A DNA stretch of 64,000 bases from Synechococcus sp. HK01-R (GTDB lineage: Bacteria > Cyanobacteriota > Cyanobacteriia > PCC-6307 > Cyanobiaceae), in NCBI RefSeq assembly GCF_014217855.1, contig NZ_CP059059.1, positions 682,001-746,000 on the forward strand, read 5' to 3'. Of the stretch, positions 9,873 to 18,776 are shown one piece after another. Both the position numbers and the translations under genes were made by a program. Every line of letters starts with the position of its first letter. The first letter of the stretch is position 1. The notes beneath the pieces were generated by a model. It searched no databases and had not been told where the DNA came from. It saw nothing but the letters and a program-made list of their open reading frames with translations.

Positions 9873-10895
9873 ATGACCCTGCGCGTTGCGATCAATGGAT
9901 TCGGCCGAATCGGTCGCAACTTCATGCGCTGCTGGATCAGCCGTGGGGCCAACACCGACATCGAGGTGGTGGGTCTGAACGACACCTCCGACCCCAAGAC
10001 CAATTCCCACCTGCTCACCTACGACACCATGTTGGGTCGTATTCAGGGTGCAGAGATCGGTTACACCGACGACACCCTGATCGTGAATGGCAAGACGATC
10101 AAGTGCTACTCCGACCGCAATCCCCTCAACCTCCCCTGGAAGGAGTGGGACATCGATCTGGTGATCGAGTCCACTGGTGTGTTCAACACCGATGAGAAAG
10201 CCAGCATGCACCTGCAGGCCGGCGCCAAGAAGGTGATCCTCACCGCTCCTGGCAAGGGCCCTGGTGTTGGCACCTTCGTGGTGGGCGTGAACGCTGATCA
10301 ATACCGCCACGAGGACTTCAACATTCTCTCCAATGCCAGCTGCACCACCAACTGCATGGCGCCGATCGTCAAGGTGATCGACCAGGAATTCGGCATCGTC
10401 AAAGGCTCGATGACCACGGTGCACAGCTACACCGGTGACCAGCGCATCCTCGATGCCAGCCACCGCGACCTGCGCCGCGCCCGTGCCGCTGCGATGAACA
10501 TTGTTCCCACCACGACGGGAGCTGCTCAGGCTGTGGCTCTGGTCTACCCCGAAGTGAAGGGCAAGCTCGACGGTCTAGCTCTGCGCGTTCCCACCCCGAA
10601 CGTGTCCCTGGTGGACATGGTCTTCAACGTGAGCAAGAACACCACCAAGGAGGAGGTGAACGCTTCACTGAAGGCTGCGTCCGAAGGATCAGCCAAGGGC
10701 ATCATCAAGTACTGCGAACTGCCCCTGGTCTCCACTGACCACGCTGGCACCGATGAATCCACCATCGTGGATGCCGAGCTCACCAAGGTGATGGGCGGTG
10801 ACCAGGTCAAGATCCTGTCCTGGTACGACAACGAGTGGGGCTACAGCCAGCGCGTGGTTGATCTCGCCGAAATCGTCGCCAAGAACTGGAAGTGA
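9873..10895 (+). CDS. gap2: Glyceraldehyde-3-phosphate dehydrogenase (Gap2 type)
   Basis: Interconverts 1,3-bisphosphoglycerate and glyceraldehyde 3-phosphate; in cyanobacteria the Gap2 form works in the Calvin cycle with NADPH or NADH. Visible are the Rossmann start [16 protein letters not shown], the catalytic SNASCTTNC with its Cys, the HSYTGDQR segment, and WYDNEWGYS at the C-terminus. At 340 residues the length is normal. The Gap2 assignment is inferred from organism type and sequence style. It is monocistronic, with a clear terminator after it. Confidence 0.93.
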   Translation: MTLRVAINGFGRIGRNFMRCWISRGANTDIEVVGLNDTSDPKTNSHLLTYDTMLGRIQGAEIGYTDDTLIVNGKTIKCYSDRNPLNLPWKEWDIDLVIESTGVFNTDEKASMHLQAGAKKVILTAPGKGPGVGTFVVGVNADQYRHEDFNILSNASCTTNCMAPIVKVIDQEFGIVKGSMTTVHSYTGDQRILDASHRDLRRARAAAMNIVPTTTGAAQAVALVYPEVKGKLDGLALRVPTPNVSLVDMVFNVSKNTTKEEVNASLKAASEGSAKGIIKYCELPLVSTDHAGTDESTIVDAELTKVMGGDQVKILSWYDNEWGYSQRVVDLAEIVAKNWK

Positions 10896-10935
10896 TGACA
10901 CAAGCACTCTCCTGAGTGCTGTTCGTGACTGTTTC

Positions 10936-10963
10936 AACCCCTCCTCGATGGAGGGGTTTTTTT
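10936..10963 (+). terminator. Rho-independent terminator after gap2
   Basis: The arm CCCCTCC pairs with GGAGGGG around a short loop (TCGAT) and is followed by a run of seven Ts. It lies 41 bp after the gap2 stop and would also stand between gap2 and the convergent thiL. Confidence 0.9.
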
Positions 10964-10992
10964 GTTGCTCACTCCTGGCCGCTGCTGTTTCC

Positions 10993-11979
10993 CTAAGCGC
11001 TGAAATGGGTGTATCCGGCTGCCGCAGAGACCACGCCGCTGCCGTCGCTCCAGCAGATTTGACCGTTGGCGTCACTGATCTCGCCGATCCTCTGGCTGCC
11101 TGGTTGTCGGGCCAGCCAGTCTCGTGCCCAGTCGGGGGGCAGGCTCAGCACAAGTTCAAAGTCTTCCCCGCCATTCAGGCACCAGCTTTGCCATGGCTCT
11201 GTCTGGGGCCAACCTTGGGCCAGGGGAAGCGCCCTGGGATCGAGCAGTGCTCCGCAGTGGCTGCTGCGGCAGAGATCACTGACCGCTGTGAGCAGCCCAT
11301 CGCTGCTGTCGGTGCCTCCTGCTCGCCACTCCAGACCTTCGGGTTTGCAGCCCAGCAAGCTGTGCAGCGCATCGAAACGGGGTTGGGGGCGTTGATGCTG
11401 GCGGATCGCCTGCTTGCAGAGTGCGGGGTCGATGCCTTCGAGTGCCGGATCGAGGCTGTTTTGGAGCAGCGCCAGCCCCAGCCTGCTGAGGCCATGGGGA
11501 CCACTCACCACCAACCAGTCACCTGGCCTGGCCTGATTGCGATGCAGACGGAGTCGACTGCAGCGACCCAGGGCGGTGATCGCCAGCATGCGCTGTAGAC
11601 CGCTGGTGCAGTCTCCGCCCAGCAACACCCCGCCGTGGCAGTGCAGGGCAGCCTGAAGACCTTGATAAACCCCCTCCACCCAGCGCCAGGGGGTGTCTGC
11701 AGGGGCGACCAGTCCGACCGTGATTCCTAAGACGTGATCAGCGCCGCTGGCGGCGAGGTCGGAGAGATTGACAGCGGCAGCCCGCCAGCCCACATCCTCT
11801 GCCTCCGTGGTGGCATCACTGAAATGAACGCCATCCACCAGCAGATCCGTGTTCACCAGCAGCTTGCTGCCATCGGATTCGATCTGGGCCGTGTCGTCCT
11901 CGAACTGACCAGGAGGGGCGTAAGCGGCCAGGCGACGGATCAGCTCCGCTTCCCCCAGGTCGCGCAGACGTTCAGCCAC
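10993..11979 (-). CDS. thiL: Thiamine-monophosphate kinase ThiL
   Basis: Phosphorylates thiamine monophosphate to the cofactor thiamine diphosphate. It shows the AIR-synthase-like fold features of ThiL: an acidic N-terminal metal site (DDTAQI), LLVNTDLLVDGVHF, AAVNLSDLAASGA, a GGDCTSG loop, and GTDSSDGLL in the second half. The length is 328 residues. The start is GTG at 11979; the gene begins 26 bp after the stop of the upstream cyclophilin gene. No TPP riboswitch was recognised here or near thiG. Confidence 0.92.
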   Translation of the reverse strand: MAERLRDLGEAELIRRLAAYAPPGQFEDDTAQIESDGSKLLVNTDLLVDGVHFSDATTEAEDVGWRAAAVNLSDLAASGADHVLGITVGLVAPADTPWRWVEGVYQGLQAALHCHGGVLLGGDCTSGLQRMLAITALGRCSRLRLHRNQARPGDWLVVSGPHGLSRLGLALLQNSLDPALEGIDPALCKQAIRQHQRPQPRFDALHSLLGCKPEGLEWRAGGTDSSDGLLTAVSDLCRSSHCGALLDPRALPLAQGWPQTEPWQSWCLNGGEDFELVLSLPPDWARDWLARQPGSQRIGEISDANGQICWSDGSGVVSAAAGYTHFSA

Positions 11980-12005
11980 GGAATCGTTCAGCCAAGGGAT
12001 CGTGC

Positions 12006-13079
12006 TCAGGCGTGGGGCTGCAGCCGATCAGCCCCATCGATCACTTTGATGCTGACCACGCTGTCGTCAACACCGAGTTCCTCGAGCACATCAAAGCCAT
12101 CCACGACGTAGCCGAAGGCCGCATTGCGTCCATCCACCAGGTTGAGACCGGCGGGGGTGAGCTCGGCCTCATAGAGGAACATGAAGAACTGGGACGATCC
12201 ATCGTCCAGTGCCTGGTCGGAATGGGCCCAGCCCAGGGTGCCGAGGGTGGCGAAGGGGAGTGTCGGAGTGGCCTTGTACAGCCCCACATCTTCGAAGGTC
12301 TGGTTGTAGAAAGTCTCCGCTTCACCGGGAACGCGGATCTCCAGGGGCACGTGGCGTTCTTTTTTGGTGCTCGGATCGACGTAGCCGATTTCGGGCCCCT
12401 TGGGATCACCGGTCTGAAGGATGTAGAAGTCTTCAGCGCGGATAAAGGGCAAGCCGTCGTAGAAGCCCTTGAGGCTCAGATCGATGAAGGCTCCTGCGGT
12501 GAGCGGAGCGTTGTAGCCATCCACCACCGCGGTGAGATCGCCTTGGCTGGTGCTGATGGTCACGGTGGCGCGACCCTGAAGGCGGGGCAGGGCGTCGAAC
12601 TCCGCAGGGATTGCTGGGATCGTGTCGTCCGTCAGCAGTGCTTCGAGATCACCGACCAGGCTGAGGGTGGATCGACGTCTGTCGATGAAGGCGGACTTGT
12701 CTTGCCGCTCCACGTCGTCTTGGAGTTGGTGGATGCCTTCGGAGACCGCATCGAGCAGCTGATCGGCTGTTGCTTGGTCCGCCTCGGGCATGGCGGTGAG
12801 GATCGTGTTGCGTCGCGTCGCCAGTAGCGCTTGGCTGCGGCTGAGGGAGCGGGCCAGGGCACTCCAGCGTTTCGCCCGCAGGTCATCGCTGGTGCCTTCG
12901 AGTCGGTGCTGGAGCTCGCGCAGGTCTGCCTGATCGAAGGGGAGTGCGTCGCGGAGGATCGCTGCGGGATCCTTGACGGCATTGCCCTGGGGCAGGCCGG
13001 CATAGGCCGGTGCTGCCAGCCAGAGGCCAGTGGCGGTGATCAGGGCGATCAGCAGGGAGCAGAGTCGCTGATGTGCCAT
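12006..13079 (-). CDS. Exported cyclophilin-type peptidyl-prolyl isomerase (CYP38/TLP40-like)
   Basis: It begins with a signal peptide ([18 protein letters not shown], cleavage expected after APAYA), so it is exported to the periplasm or thylakoid lumen. A helical region of about 130 residues follows, then a C-terminal cyclophilin domain ([35 protein letters not shown]). The two-part layout matches cyanobacterial relatives of plant CYP38/TLP40, which assist photosystem II assembly. The ATG at 13079 was chosen because it directly precedes the signal peptide; the frame is open for another 280 bp upstream over efp. The protein has 357 residues and is divergent from efp. Isomerase activity is uncertain, since CYP38 relatives often lack it. 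Confidence 0.85.
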   Translation of the reverse strand: MAHQRLCSLLIALITATGLWLAAPAYAGLPQGNAVKDPAAILRDALPFDQADLRELQHRLEGTSDDLRAKRWSALARSLSRSQALLATRRNTILTAMPEADQATADQLLDAVSEGIHQLQDDVERQDKSAFIDRRRSTLSLVGDLEALLTDDTIPAIPAEFDALPRLQGRATVTISTSQGDLTAVVDGYNAPLTAGAFIDLSLKGFYDGLPFIRAEDFYILQTGDPKGPEIGYVDPSTKKERHVPLEIRVPGEAETFYNQTFEDVGLYKATPTLPFATLGTLGWAHSDQALDDGSSQFFMFLYEAELTPAGLNLVDGRNAAFGYVVDGFDVLEELGVDDSVVSIKVIDGADRLQPHA

Positions 13080-13143
13080 GGGGAACCCAGGTGCTGCCTG
13101 GACTTTGGCACAGCCGTATGATCCCCTGAACCGTTCCGCGGGA

Positions 13144-13707
13144 ATGATCTCCAGCAACGACTTTCGCACCGGCACCACAATTGAGCTCGACGGTGCCGTC
13201 TGGCGCGTCGTCGAGTTCCTGCACGTGAAGCCCGGCAAGGGTTCTGCCTTCGTTCGCACCAAGCTCAAGGCTGTGCAGAGCGGCAGCGTGGTTGAAAAGA
13301 CCTTCCGTGCCGGCGAAATGCTTCCGCAGGCCATGCTCGAGAAGGCCACTCTCCAGCACACCTACATGGAGGGTGACGATTACGTCTTCATGGACATGGG
13401 TTCCTACGAGGAGACCCGTCTCACCGCCCAACAGATTGGCGACAGCCGCAAATACCTCAAGGAAGGCATGGAGGTCAGCGTCGTGTCTTGGAATGGCAAG
13501 CCCCTTGAGGTGGAACTGCCCAATTCCGTTGTCCTTGAGATCACGCAGACTGACCCTGGCGTGAAGGGCGATACCGCCACTGGCGGCACGAAGCCCGCCA
13601 TTCTCGAGACTGGAGCCCAGGTGATGGTTCCCCTGTTCCTCTCGATTGGCGAGAAGATCAAGGTCGACACCCGCAACGACTCTTATCTGGGCCGCGAGAA
13701 CGGATGA
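13144..13707 (+). CDS. efp: Translation elongation factor P
   Basis: Relieves ribosome stalling at polyproline stretches. It starts [15 protein letters not shown], shows the loop [15 protein letters not shown] with the lysine that is modified in many species, and ends in the C-terminal OB domain with SYLGRENG. The 187 residues match the family length. The ATG at 13144 is preferred to an open frame reaching upstream to 13078. It overlaps accB by 4 bp (ATGA), as in the efp-accB pair found in many cyanobacteria and other bacteria. Confidence 0.96.
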   Translation: MISSNDFRTGTTIELDGAVWRVVEFLHVKPGKGSAFVRTKLKAVQSGSVVEKTFRAGEMLPQAMLEKATLQHTYMEGDDYVFMDMGSYEETRLTAQQIGDSRKYLKEGMEVSVVSWNGKPLEVELPNSVVLEITQTDPGVKGDTATGGTKPAILETGAQVMVPLFLSIGEKIKVDTRNDSYLGRENG

Positions 13708-14192
13708 CCATGCAGCTTGATCACGACCAGCTCCATCGCCTCCTGGAGGTGCTCTCGGAGAGCGACATTCAGGAATTCCGACTGGAGGGGGATGACTTCC
13801 GCCTGGAGGTTCGTCGCAATCTCCCCACCATCGCTGTGGCTGCTGCAGCTCCCGCTCCAGCAACCGCCTCTGCGGCACCGATCGAGGTGCGACAGGAAAG
13901 CACTGCTGGCCCTGCCACCCCACCCCCTGTGGTGCCGGCATCCCGCTCTGACCTGGTGGACGTCACAGCGCCAATGGTTGGCACCTTCTATCGCGCTCCG
14001 GCTCCGGGTGAGGACCCCTTCGTTGAGGTGGGAACCCAGGTGAACTCCGGTCAAACCGTCTGCATCCTCGAGGCGATGAAGCTGATGAATGAGCTGGAGG
14101 TCGAGCTGGCCGGTGAGGTGATTGAGATCCTTGTCGACAACGGCACACCAGTGGAGTTCGGTCAGGTTTTGATGCGGGTCAAGCCCGGCTAG
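13704..14192 (+). CDS. accB: Biotin carboxyl carrier protein of acetyl-CoA carboxylase
   Basis: Carries biotin between the carboxylase and carboxyltransferase parts of acetyl-CoA carboxylase, the first step of fatty acid synthesis. It has an N-terminal helical domain, an Ala/Pro-rich linker, and a C-terminal biotinyl domain with the classical [12 protein letters not shown], in which the lysine is biotinylated. The length is 162 residues. It is coupled to efp by a 4-bp overlap, and its 3' end overlaps the convergent pdxA by 14 bp. Confidence 0.96.
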   Translation: MTMQLDHDQLHRLLEVLSESDIQEFRLEGDDFRLEVRRNLPTIAVAAAAPAPATASAAPIEVRQESTAGPATPPPVVPASRSDLVDVTAPMVGTFYRAPAPGEDPFVEVGTQVNSGQTVCILEAMKLMNELEVELAGEVIEILVDNGTPVEFGQVLMRVKPG

Positions 14193-15210
14193 TCGAGCTG
14201 AGCTCCCAGGCCGCTTGCAGGGCGGCCACCATGCTGTCTGCCCGGGCGACTCCACGCCCGGCGATGTCGAAGCCCGTGCCGTGATCTGGTGAAGTGCGCA
14301 GAAAGGGCAAGCCCAGGGTGGTGTTCACGGCTTGGTCGAAGGCCAGCAGCTTCACGGGAATCAAACCCTGGTCGTGATACAGCGCCAGGATTCCATCCGG
14401 ACTGTCTGTGTAGGCCCCCTGTTGCCAGGATCGGGCGGCACTGAGCCAGCAGGTGTCCGGTGGTAACGGTCCACTCAGGGACACTTCGGGATGGTCCTGG
14501 GACCACTCCTGAAGCAGAGGTGCCAGCCAGCGTTGCTCTTCATCCCCCAGCTGCCCCTGTTCGCCGGCATGGGGGTTGAGCCCTGCCACCAGCAGCCTTG
14601 GGCTGGGGTTGAAGCGCTGGCAGAACGCGGCGAGTGTATTGAGTTTGTGCAGGATGCGGGCTGGTGTGAGCTGTTCGGGAACGGCGGCAAGTGGGATGTG
14701 GGTGGTGGCCAGCAGGGTGTTGAGGCGCCAGCCAGTCAAGGGTGAGACCGCCGTGAACAGCATTGAGGCTTGATCGGTTCCGCATAGTTCCGCCAGCCGT
14801 TCGGTCTGGCCTGGATAGTGATGGCCTGCGGCATGCCAGGCATGTTTGGCGATTGGTGCGGTCACCAGGGCCCGCCCTTGCCCCTGGAGCACCGCTTTGG
14901 TGGCGGTGGTCAACCACTGAAAGCTGCTGTCTCCACTGATGGCGCTTGGGTCTCCAGCCTCGATCTTGTGGCTGAGGGGTTGGTCGAGCATCGGTAGCCC
15001 GTCTGGATCTGCCAGCGGGCCTGCAGCATTGGCCCGCAGCTGCTGATACGTGGCTTCTAGAGCGCGACGACAGCCCACAAGCAGGGGGTTCAGGTCGGAT
15101 GGCAGAGCCGGTGAGGCGAGAGCCTTCAGGGTCACCTCCATGCCGATGCCCGCCGGATCACCCAGGGCGATCAGCAGCGTCTGATTAGCGTCGGAGGACT
15201 CGATCGTCAT
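14179..15210 (-). CDS. pdxA: 4-hydroxythreonine-4-phosphate dehydrogenase PdxA
   Basis: NAD-dependent oxidation and decarboxylation of 4-phosphohydroxy-threonine in DXP-dependent vitamin B6 synthesis. Typical stretches are ALGDPAGIGMEVTLKAL at the start, APIAKHAWHAAGHHYPGQTE, GLNPHAGEQGQLG, and the metal-site segment YHDQGLIPVKLLAFD near the end, followed by RTSPDHGTGFDIAG. The 343 residues are normal. Its start codon shares a CATG tetranucleotide with the divergent small gene at 15209. Confidence 0.95.
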   Translation of the reverse strand: MTIESSDANQTLLIALGDPAGIGMEVTLKALASPALPSDLNPLLVGCRRALEATYQQLRANAAGPLADPDGLPMLDQPLSHKIEAGDPSAISGDSSFQWLTTATKAVLQGQGRALVTAPIAKHAWHAAGHHYPGQTERLAELCGTDQASMLFTAVSPLTGWRLNTLLATTHIPLAAVPEQLTPARILHKLNTLAAFCQRFNPSPRLLVAGLNPHAGEQGQLGDEEQRWLAPLLQEWSQDHPEVSLSGPLPPDTCWLSAARSWQQGAYTDSPDGILALYHDQGLIPVKLLAFDQAVNTTLGLPFLRTSPDHGTGFDIAGRGVARADSMVAALQAAWELSSTSRA

Positions 15211-15421
15211 GGCGATGCTGCGCTGGTTGCTTCTAGGGCTTCTGCTGTATGGCCTGGGGACGGCCCTGCGTCAGGGCTGGCTGGAGGTGCAGTGGCATCG
15301 TCTGCTCCATGACGCCGGTCTCACATTCATTGATCCGGAGAAGCCGATCCAGTGGAATGAGCTGATTCTGGGCGCTCCGGAGTCGGAGGGGGCTGATCAG
15401 CGGAAGGCACCGCAGCCCTGA
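15209..15421 (+). CDS. Small conserved membrane-anchored hypothetical protein
   Basis: A 70-residue protein with one hydrophobic N-terminal helix (MLRWLLLGLLLYGLGTALR) and a short soluble tail. I recognise no domain. It starts on the CATG that also holds the pdxA start on the other strand, and its last 95 bp overlap antisense the 3' end of the SDR gene. A start at the second methionine is possible. The hydrophobic helix followed by a positive residue supports a real inner-membrane miniprotein, but it has no functional clue. Confidence 0.55.
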   Translation: MAMLRWLLLGLLLYGLGTALRQGWLEVQWHRLLHDAGLTFIDPEKPIQWNELILGAPESEGADQRKAPQP

Positions 15422-16319
15422 ATCCTTCCACCTTGAGGCAGTCCAGCAGGCCGCTGCGAAAATCCGGGTGCAGCAGCGTGTAGCCAAGCTCCTGGCAGAG
15501 CAGATGATTGCTCACCCGGCGGTTCTCTGTCCAGAAGGAGCGGGCCATCGCGCTCATGGCGACGCTGGCTTCGCTGTAGGGCTTCGGTTCGGGGATGGCC
15601 ACGCCCAGCAGGGAGGCGGCATGGCGTTGCACCGTGGCCGATGGGGCCGGTTCGTTGTCGCTGATGTTCACGATCTCAGGCCGCTGCCCCTGCGCCGCAC
15701 GTTCGATCAGGTGCAGACAGGCGCCTGCAATGTCATCGACATGGATGCGGCAAAACACTTGGTTGGGTTTGTCGATCGGTTGTAGTTCACCGCGGCTAAT
15801 TGTCCGAAGCGGCGAGCGGTCGGGGCCGTAGATCCCTGGCAGGCGAAGAATCTGCACGGGAAGACCAGATTCCAGCCAGGCCTGCTCACAGGCAAGTCGT
15901 CGCTGGCTGCGTTCCTGGGTGGGCTTGGCTGGATCCGATTCCTGCACCCAGCCTCCCTGGCGGTCTCCGTAAACGCCGGTGGTGGACAGATAGCCCACCC
16001 ACTGCAGGGGGAGCTGTCGCAGTTGCTCCCCAAGACAGCGCAGCACCGGATCCTGTCCATTGCGTTCAGGAGGAATGGTGCTGAGCACGTGGGTTACATC
16101 GTTCAACTGCTCCGGATCGGGATGTTTGGCCAGTTGGCTGTCAAAGCGCAGTACCGACCCCATGTCTGATTCATCGGGAAGGCGCCGCGTGGTGAGAACC
16201 CTGGCCCCTTGGCGTCGAGCGAGGGCGGCCAGATGGCTGCCACTGAATCCGGCTCCCAGCACGAGGAGGGTGGCGTCCGGCGGCAGAGGCGGGCAGCGGT
16301 TGACAAGATCGTCGAGCAT
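15327..16319 (-). CDS. SDR-family NAD(P)-dependent epimerase/reductase
   Basis: A 330-residue protein of the extended short-chain dehydrogenase type. The nucleotide-binding motif is LLVLGAGFSGSHLA, which gives GxGxxG. A Tyr-containing segment VGYLSTTGVYGDRQGG and RLPGIYGPDRSPL follow, as in the YeeZ-like branch. The substrate is unknown. The C-terminal tail of roughly 30 residues (Pro/Ser-rich) lies antisense to the neighbouring small gene and is probably poorly conserved. An ATG at 16319 starts the protein; no operon partner is obvious. Confidence 0.8.
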   Translation of the reverse strand: MLDDLVNRCPPLPPDATLLVLGAGFSGSHLAALARRQGARVLTTRRLPDESDMGSVLRFDSQLAKHPDPEQLNDVTHVLSTIPPERNGQDPVLRCLGEQLRQLPLQWVGYLSTTGVYGDRQGGWVQESDPAKPTQERSQRRLACEQAWLESGLPVQILRLPGIYGPDRSPLRTISRGELQPIDKPNQVFCRIHVDDIAGACLHLIERAAQGQRPEIVNISDNEPAPSATVQRHAASLLGVAIPEPKPYSEASVAMSAMARSFWTENRRVSNHLLCQELGYTLLHPDFRSGLLDCLKVEGFRAAVPSADQPPPTPERPESAHSTGSASPDQ

Positions 16320-16350
16320 CAGTACAAGTGTATTAGTTCACCGTTGGCTC

Positions 16351-16560
16351 ATGACCGGCTCCTGCCTGACCCTGGTACCCACGTCATCCATCATCGCGCC
16401 GCGGCGCCGGGCGCTGCGCCTCTCCTTGTCCACCACTAGTGCCGCCTTGGTGGCTGCTGCCTGCATCTCAGGAGCGTTTCTGTTGGCGCCTGAGCAGCCT
16501 GAGCAGCAGGCCTCGATTTGCCAGCGCCACAACTCCGCTATCGCCTGCCGCGTTTGGTGA
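16351..16560 (+). CDS. Small exported or anchored conserved protein
   Basis: A 69-residue reading frame from ATG at 16351 with a basic start (PRRRALRLSLS), a hydrophobic segment (ALVAAACISGAFLLA), and a short tail ending in ICQRHNSAIACRVW with two cysteines. The layout suggests a signal or anchor peptide and a very short outside part. I associate tails of this kind with picocyanobacterial miniproteins, from memory only. No Shine-Dalgarno sequence is clear. It lies just past the convergent HNH gene. Confidence 0.5.
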   Translation: MTGSCLTLVPTSSIIAPRRRALRLSLSTTSAALVAAACISGAFLLAPEQPEQQASICQRHNSAIACRVW

Positions 16561-16573
16561 GCGGAGCTCAGGT

Positions 16574-17008
16574 TCAGGCGGGTTGCAGCAGCCAATCGCC
16601 GTTCTGGGCGTCATCGCCGGGGGCGTCACCGTGCTCCAAGTCATCGCCAGCGTTGCTTTCCAGCTCCGGTTGGGCCCACTGCAGAAGTCTGAGGGCGAGG
16701 CGCAGATCGCCATCCATCCAGGCGCGGATCGCCATGGCCCGCCGGGGATCGTAGAAGCGTTGCCTCCGGTACCAGTCGAAAGCATCGGCATCCGACTTGT
16801 GTCCATTGCAGGACAGGCAGGCCGGCACGCAGTTTTCAGTCACACTCAAGCCGCCACGACTACGTGGCAGAACGTGATCAATCGACTCTGATGGTTTGCC
16901 GCAATAAATGCAACTTTTGCCCGTGAACTTATGCAGGGATTGACGCCATCGTCGGACACGCAATTTGGGACATAGATCTTCAAGGAAAACCGCATCCCTG
17001 CTGTGCAT
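16574..17008 (-). CDS. HNH endonuclease family protein
   Basis: A 144-residue protein with a complete HNH fold: CIYCG, IDHVLPRSRGG (first His), ENCVPACLSCNGHKSD (Asn, the second Cys pair and the final His). The two CxxC pairs should bind a structural zinc and the histidines a catalytic metal. A basic helix precedes the nuclease core and an acidic tail follows it. Small HNH proteins are common in cyanobacteria and many have no known role. It is divergent from an SNF2 helicase gene across 145 bp. Confidence 0.85.
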   Translation of the reverse strand: MHSRDAVFLEDLCPKLRVRRWRQSLHKFTGKSCIYCGKPSESIDHVLPRSRGGLSVTENCVPACLSCNGHKSDADAFDWYRRQRFYDPRRAMAIRAWMDGDLRLALRLLQWAQPELESNAGDDLEHGDAPGDDAQNGDWLLQPA

Positions 17009-17153
17009 CCGAGTGCCTCGGTTGTGCGTAGTTTGCCCTCTCTCCCCGGTGCGTCAATGTGTCGAAGACTGCATTTCAGAAGGTTCATCTCGCTCCGGGA
17101 TCACAGCATTTCCTGCCTGCTTGTGCCTTGGCTGAGAAGCCCTAAGATGGTTT
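17009..17153. promoter_or_regulatory. Divergent HNH/SNF2 intergenic region
   Basis: This 145-bp region separates the divergent HNH nuclease and SNF2 helicase genes and should hold their promoters. I see no convincing sigma-70 boxes, operator palindrome or RNA structure in it. The call rests on orientation. Confidence 0.25.
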
Positions 17154-18776
17154 TTGCTGACTGATTCAGCCACGGCTTCAACAACGGCATCGCAGTGTTA
17201 TCTCGGGCTCTCTCCTGCAGGTCTTGTGCAGGTGATGCATCCCTTTGATGCCGTCACCCAGGCTCAGATCAGAAGGATCCGACCCCGGGGGGTGTGGCGC
17301 GGTGCCAAGCGAGGCTGGGAATTCCCCTTGGCCGCGGCGAAGGAGCTTCAGGCCCAGCTGGGCCCGCGGTTTCCGGTGCGCGACGATCTGGCCCGCTGGA
17401 TGGCCTGGCATCAGCATCCGATGCCGCCGTTGCCTTCCCATCGCCAGTTGGTTGCATTGGCCGATCTGGATCAGGCGCTGCCTGACGGACGTCAGCCGCT
17501 GCCCCATCAGCGCAGTGGTGCCCGATGGTTGCTGGCCCGCAGAGGCGCGGTCCTCGCCGATGAGATGGGTCTTGGCAAGACCCTCACCGTCCTGCTGGCG
17601 GCCCGTGCCATGCAACGTGCCCTCCCGCTGGAGCTGGTGGTGGTGGCCCCGGTCGGACTCCATGACCACTGGCGGCGGGAGGCTGATGCCTTGGGCCTCA
17701 GCCCTACGTTGCTCAGTTGGGCTCGACTCCCTGACGACCTGCCCGAGGCGGGAACGCTGCTGGTGGTGGATGAGGCCCATTTCGGCCAGTCGATGCAGGC
17801 CCAGCGCACCCAGGCTCTGCTGCGCCTCGCCCGTCACCCCCGGTTGCGGGCGATCTGGCTGCTCACGGGCACGCCGATGAAGAATGGCCGGCCCGATCAG
17901 CTCTATCCATTACTGGCGGCGATTGATCATCCGATCGCCCGAGACCAACGCCAGTTTGAGGAGCGTTACTGCCAGGGTCATTGGCGCGAGCAGGCTGGTC
18001 AGAGGCGCTGGCAGGCCGGCGGCGCCAGTCAGTTGGAGGAGTTGCGACGGTTCACCCGCCCGCTGGTGCTCCATCGGCGCAAGCAGCGCCTTTTGGGGTT
18101 GCCGCCGAAGGAGCGGCGCTTTGAGCCTCTCCAGCTGGAGGATGCTGAGGCCCGCGGGATGGATCACCGTCTTGCTCAGGTGATTGAGGAGTACCGCCGA
18201 AGGGTGCGGGCTGGATCGGTGCGCTCCGATGCGGAATCCTTTGCTGTGCTGACGGCCCTGCGCCGAATTGCTGCGGAGTTCAAATTGCCTGCGGCGGCCA
18301 GCCTGGTGGAAACACTGCGTCGCCAGGGACAGGCGGTTGTGCTCTTCAGCAGCTTTGTGGAGCCCCTGCATCTTTTGCAGCAGCGCCTGGGGGGTGTCGT
18401 GCTGAGCGGGCGATTACGACCTGAGGATCGTCAGGGGGTGGTGGATCGCTTTCAGGCGGGTGAGACCGATTTGCTGCTGAGCACCTATGGCACCGGCGGT
18501 CTTGGTTTCACCTTGCATCGGGCCCGCAGGGTGGTGTTGCTGGAACGGCCCTGGACCCCTGGAGCTGTGGATCAGGCCGAGGACCGCTGCCATCGGCTTG
18601 GGATGGATGGGGGGTTGATCAGCTATTGGTTGCAGTTGGGGCTAGCCGACCAGCTGGTGGATTCGCTCGTGGCCAGTAAGGCGCGCCAGATTGAAATTTT
18701 GCTGGGCCCCAGAAGCCTGACCCTGGAGCGTCAGCCCTTGCCCGCGCTGCTGCGGCGCTGTTTGCAGGATGCCTGA
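17154..18776 (+). CDS. SNF2-family helicase with a HARP-like N-terminal module
   Basis: A 540-residue superfamily 2 DNA translocase. A short N-terminal part (LVQVMHPFDAVTQAQIRRI, then RGAKRGWEFPLAAAKELQ) resembles the HARP module of SMARCAL1-type annealing helicases. The two RecA domains follow, with motif I DEMGLGKTLT, motif II DEAHF, motif III LLTGTPMKN, and late motifs DLLLSTYGTGGLGFTL and QAEDRCHRLG. The start is probably TTG at 17154: a stop lies 21 bp upstream and no ATG or GTG fits before the conserved start. The last 46 bp overlap the convergent lipoprotein-like gene. The HARP link is inference from sequence appearance. Confidence 0.85.
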   Translation: MLTDSATASTTASQCYLGLSPAGLVQVMHPFDAVTQAQIRRIRPRGVWRGAKRGWEFPLAAAKELQAQLGPRFPVRDDLARWMAWHQHPMPPLPSHRQLVALADLDQALPDGRQPLPHQRSGARWLLARRGAVLADEMGLGKTLTVLLAARAMQRALPLELVVVAPVGLHDHWRREADALGLSPTLLSWARLPDDLPEAGTLLVVDEAHFGQSMQAQRTQALLRLARHPRLRAIWLLTGTPMKNGRPDQLYPLLAAIDHPIARDQRQFEERYCQGHWREQAGQRRWQAGGASQLEELRRFTRPLVLHRRKQRLLGLPPKERRFEPLQLEDAEARGMDHRLAQVIEEYRRRVRAGSVRSDAESFAVLTALRRIAAEFKLPAAASLVETLRRQGQAVVLFSSFVEPLHLLQQRLGGVVLSGRLRPEDRQGVVDRFQAGETDLLLSTYGTGGLGFTLHRARRVVLLERPWTPGAVDQAEDRCHRLGMDGGLISYWLQLGLADQLVDSLVASKARQIEILLGPRSLTLERQPLPALLRRCLQDA

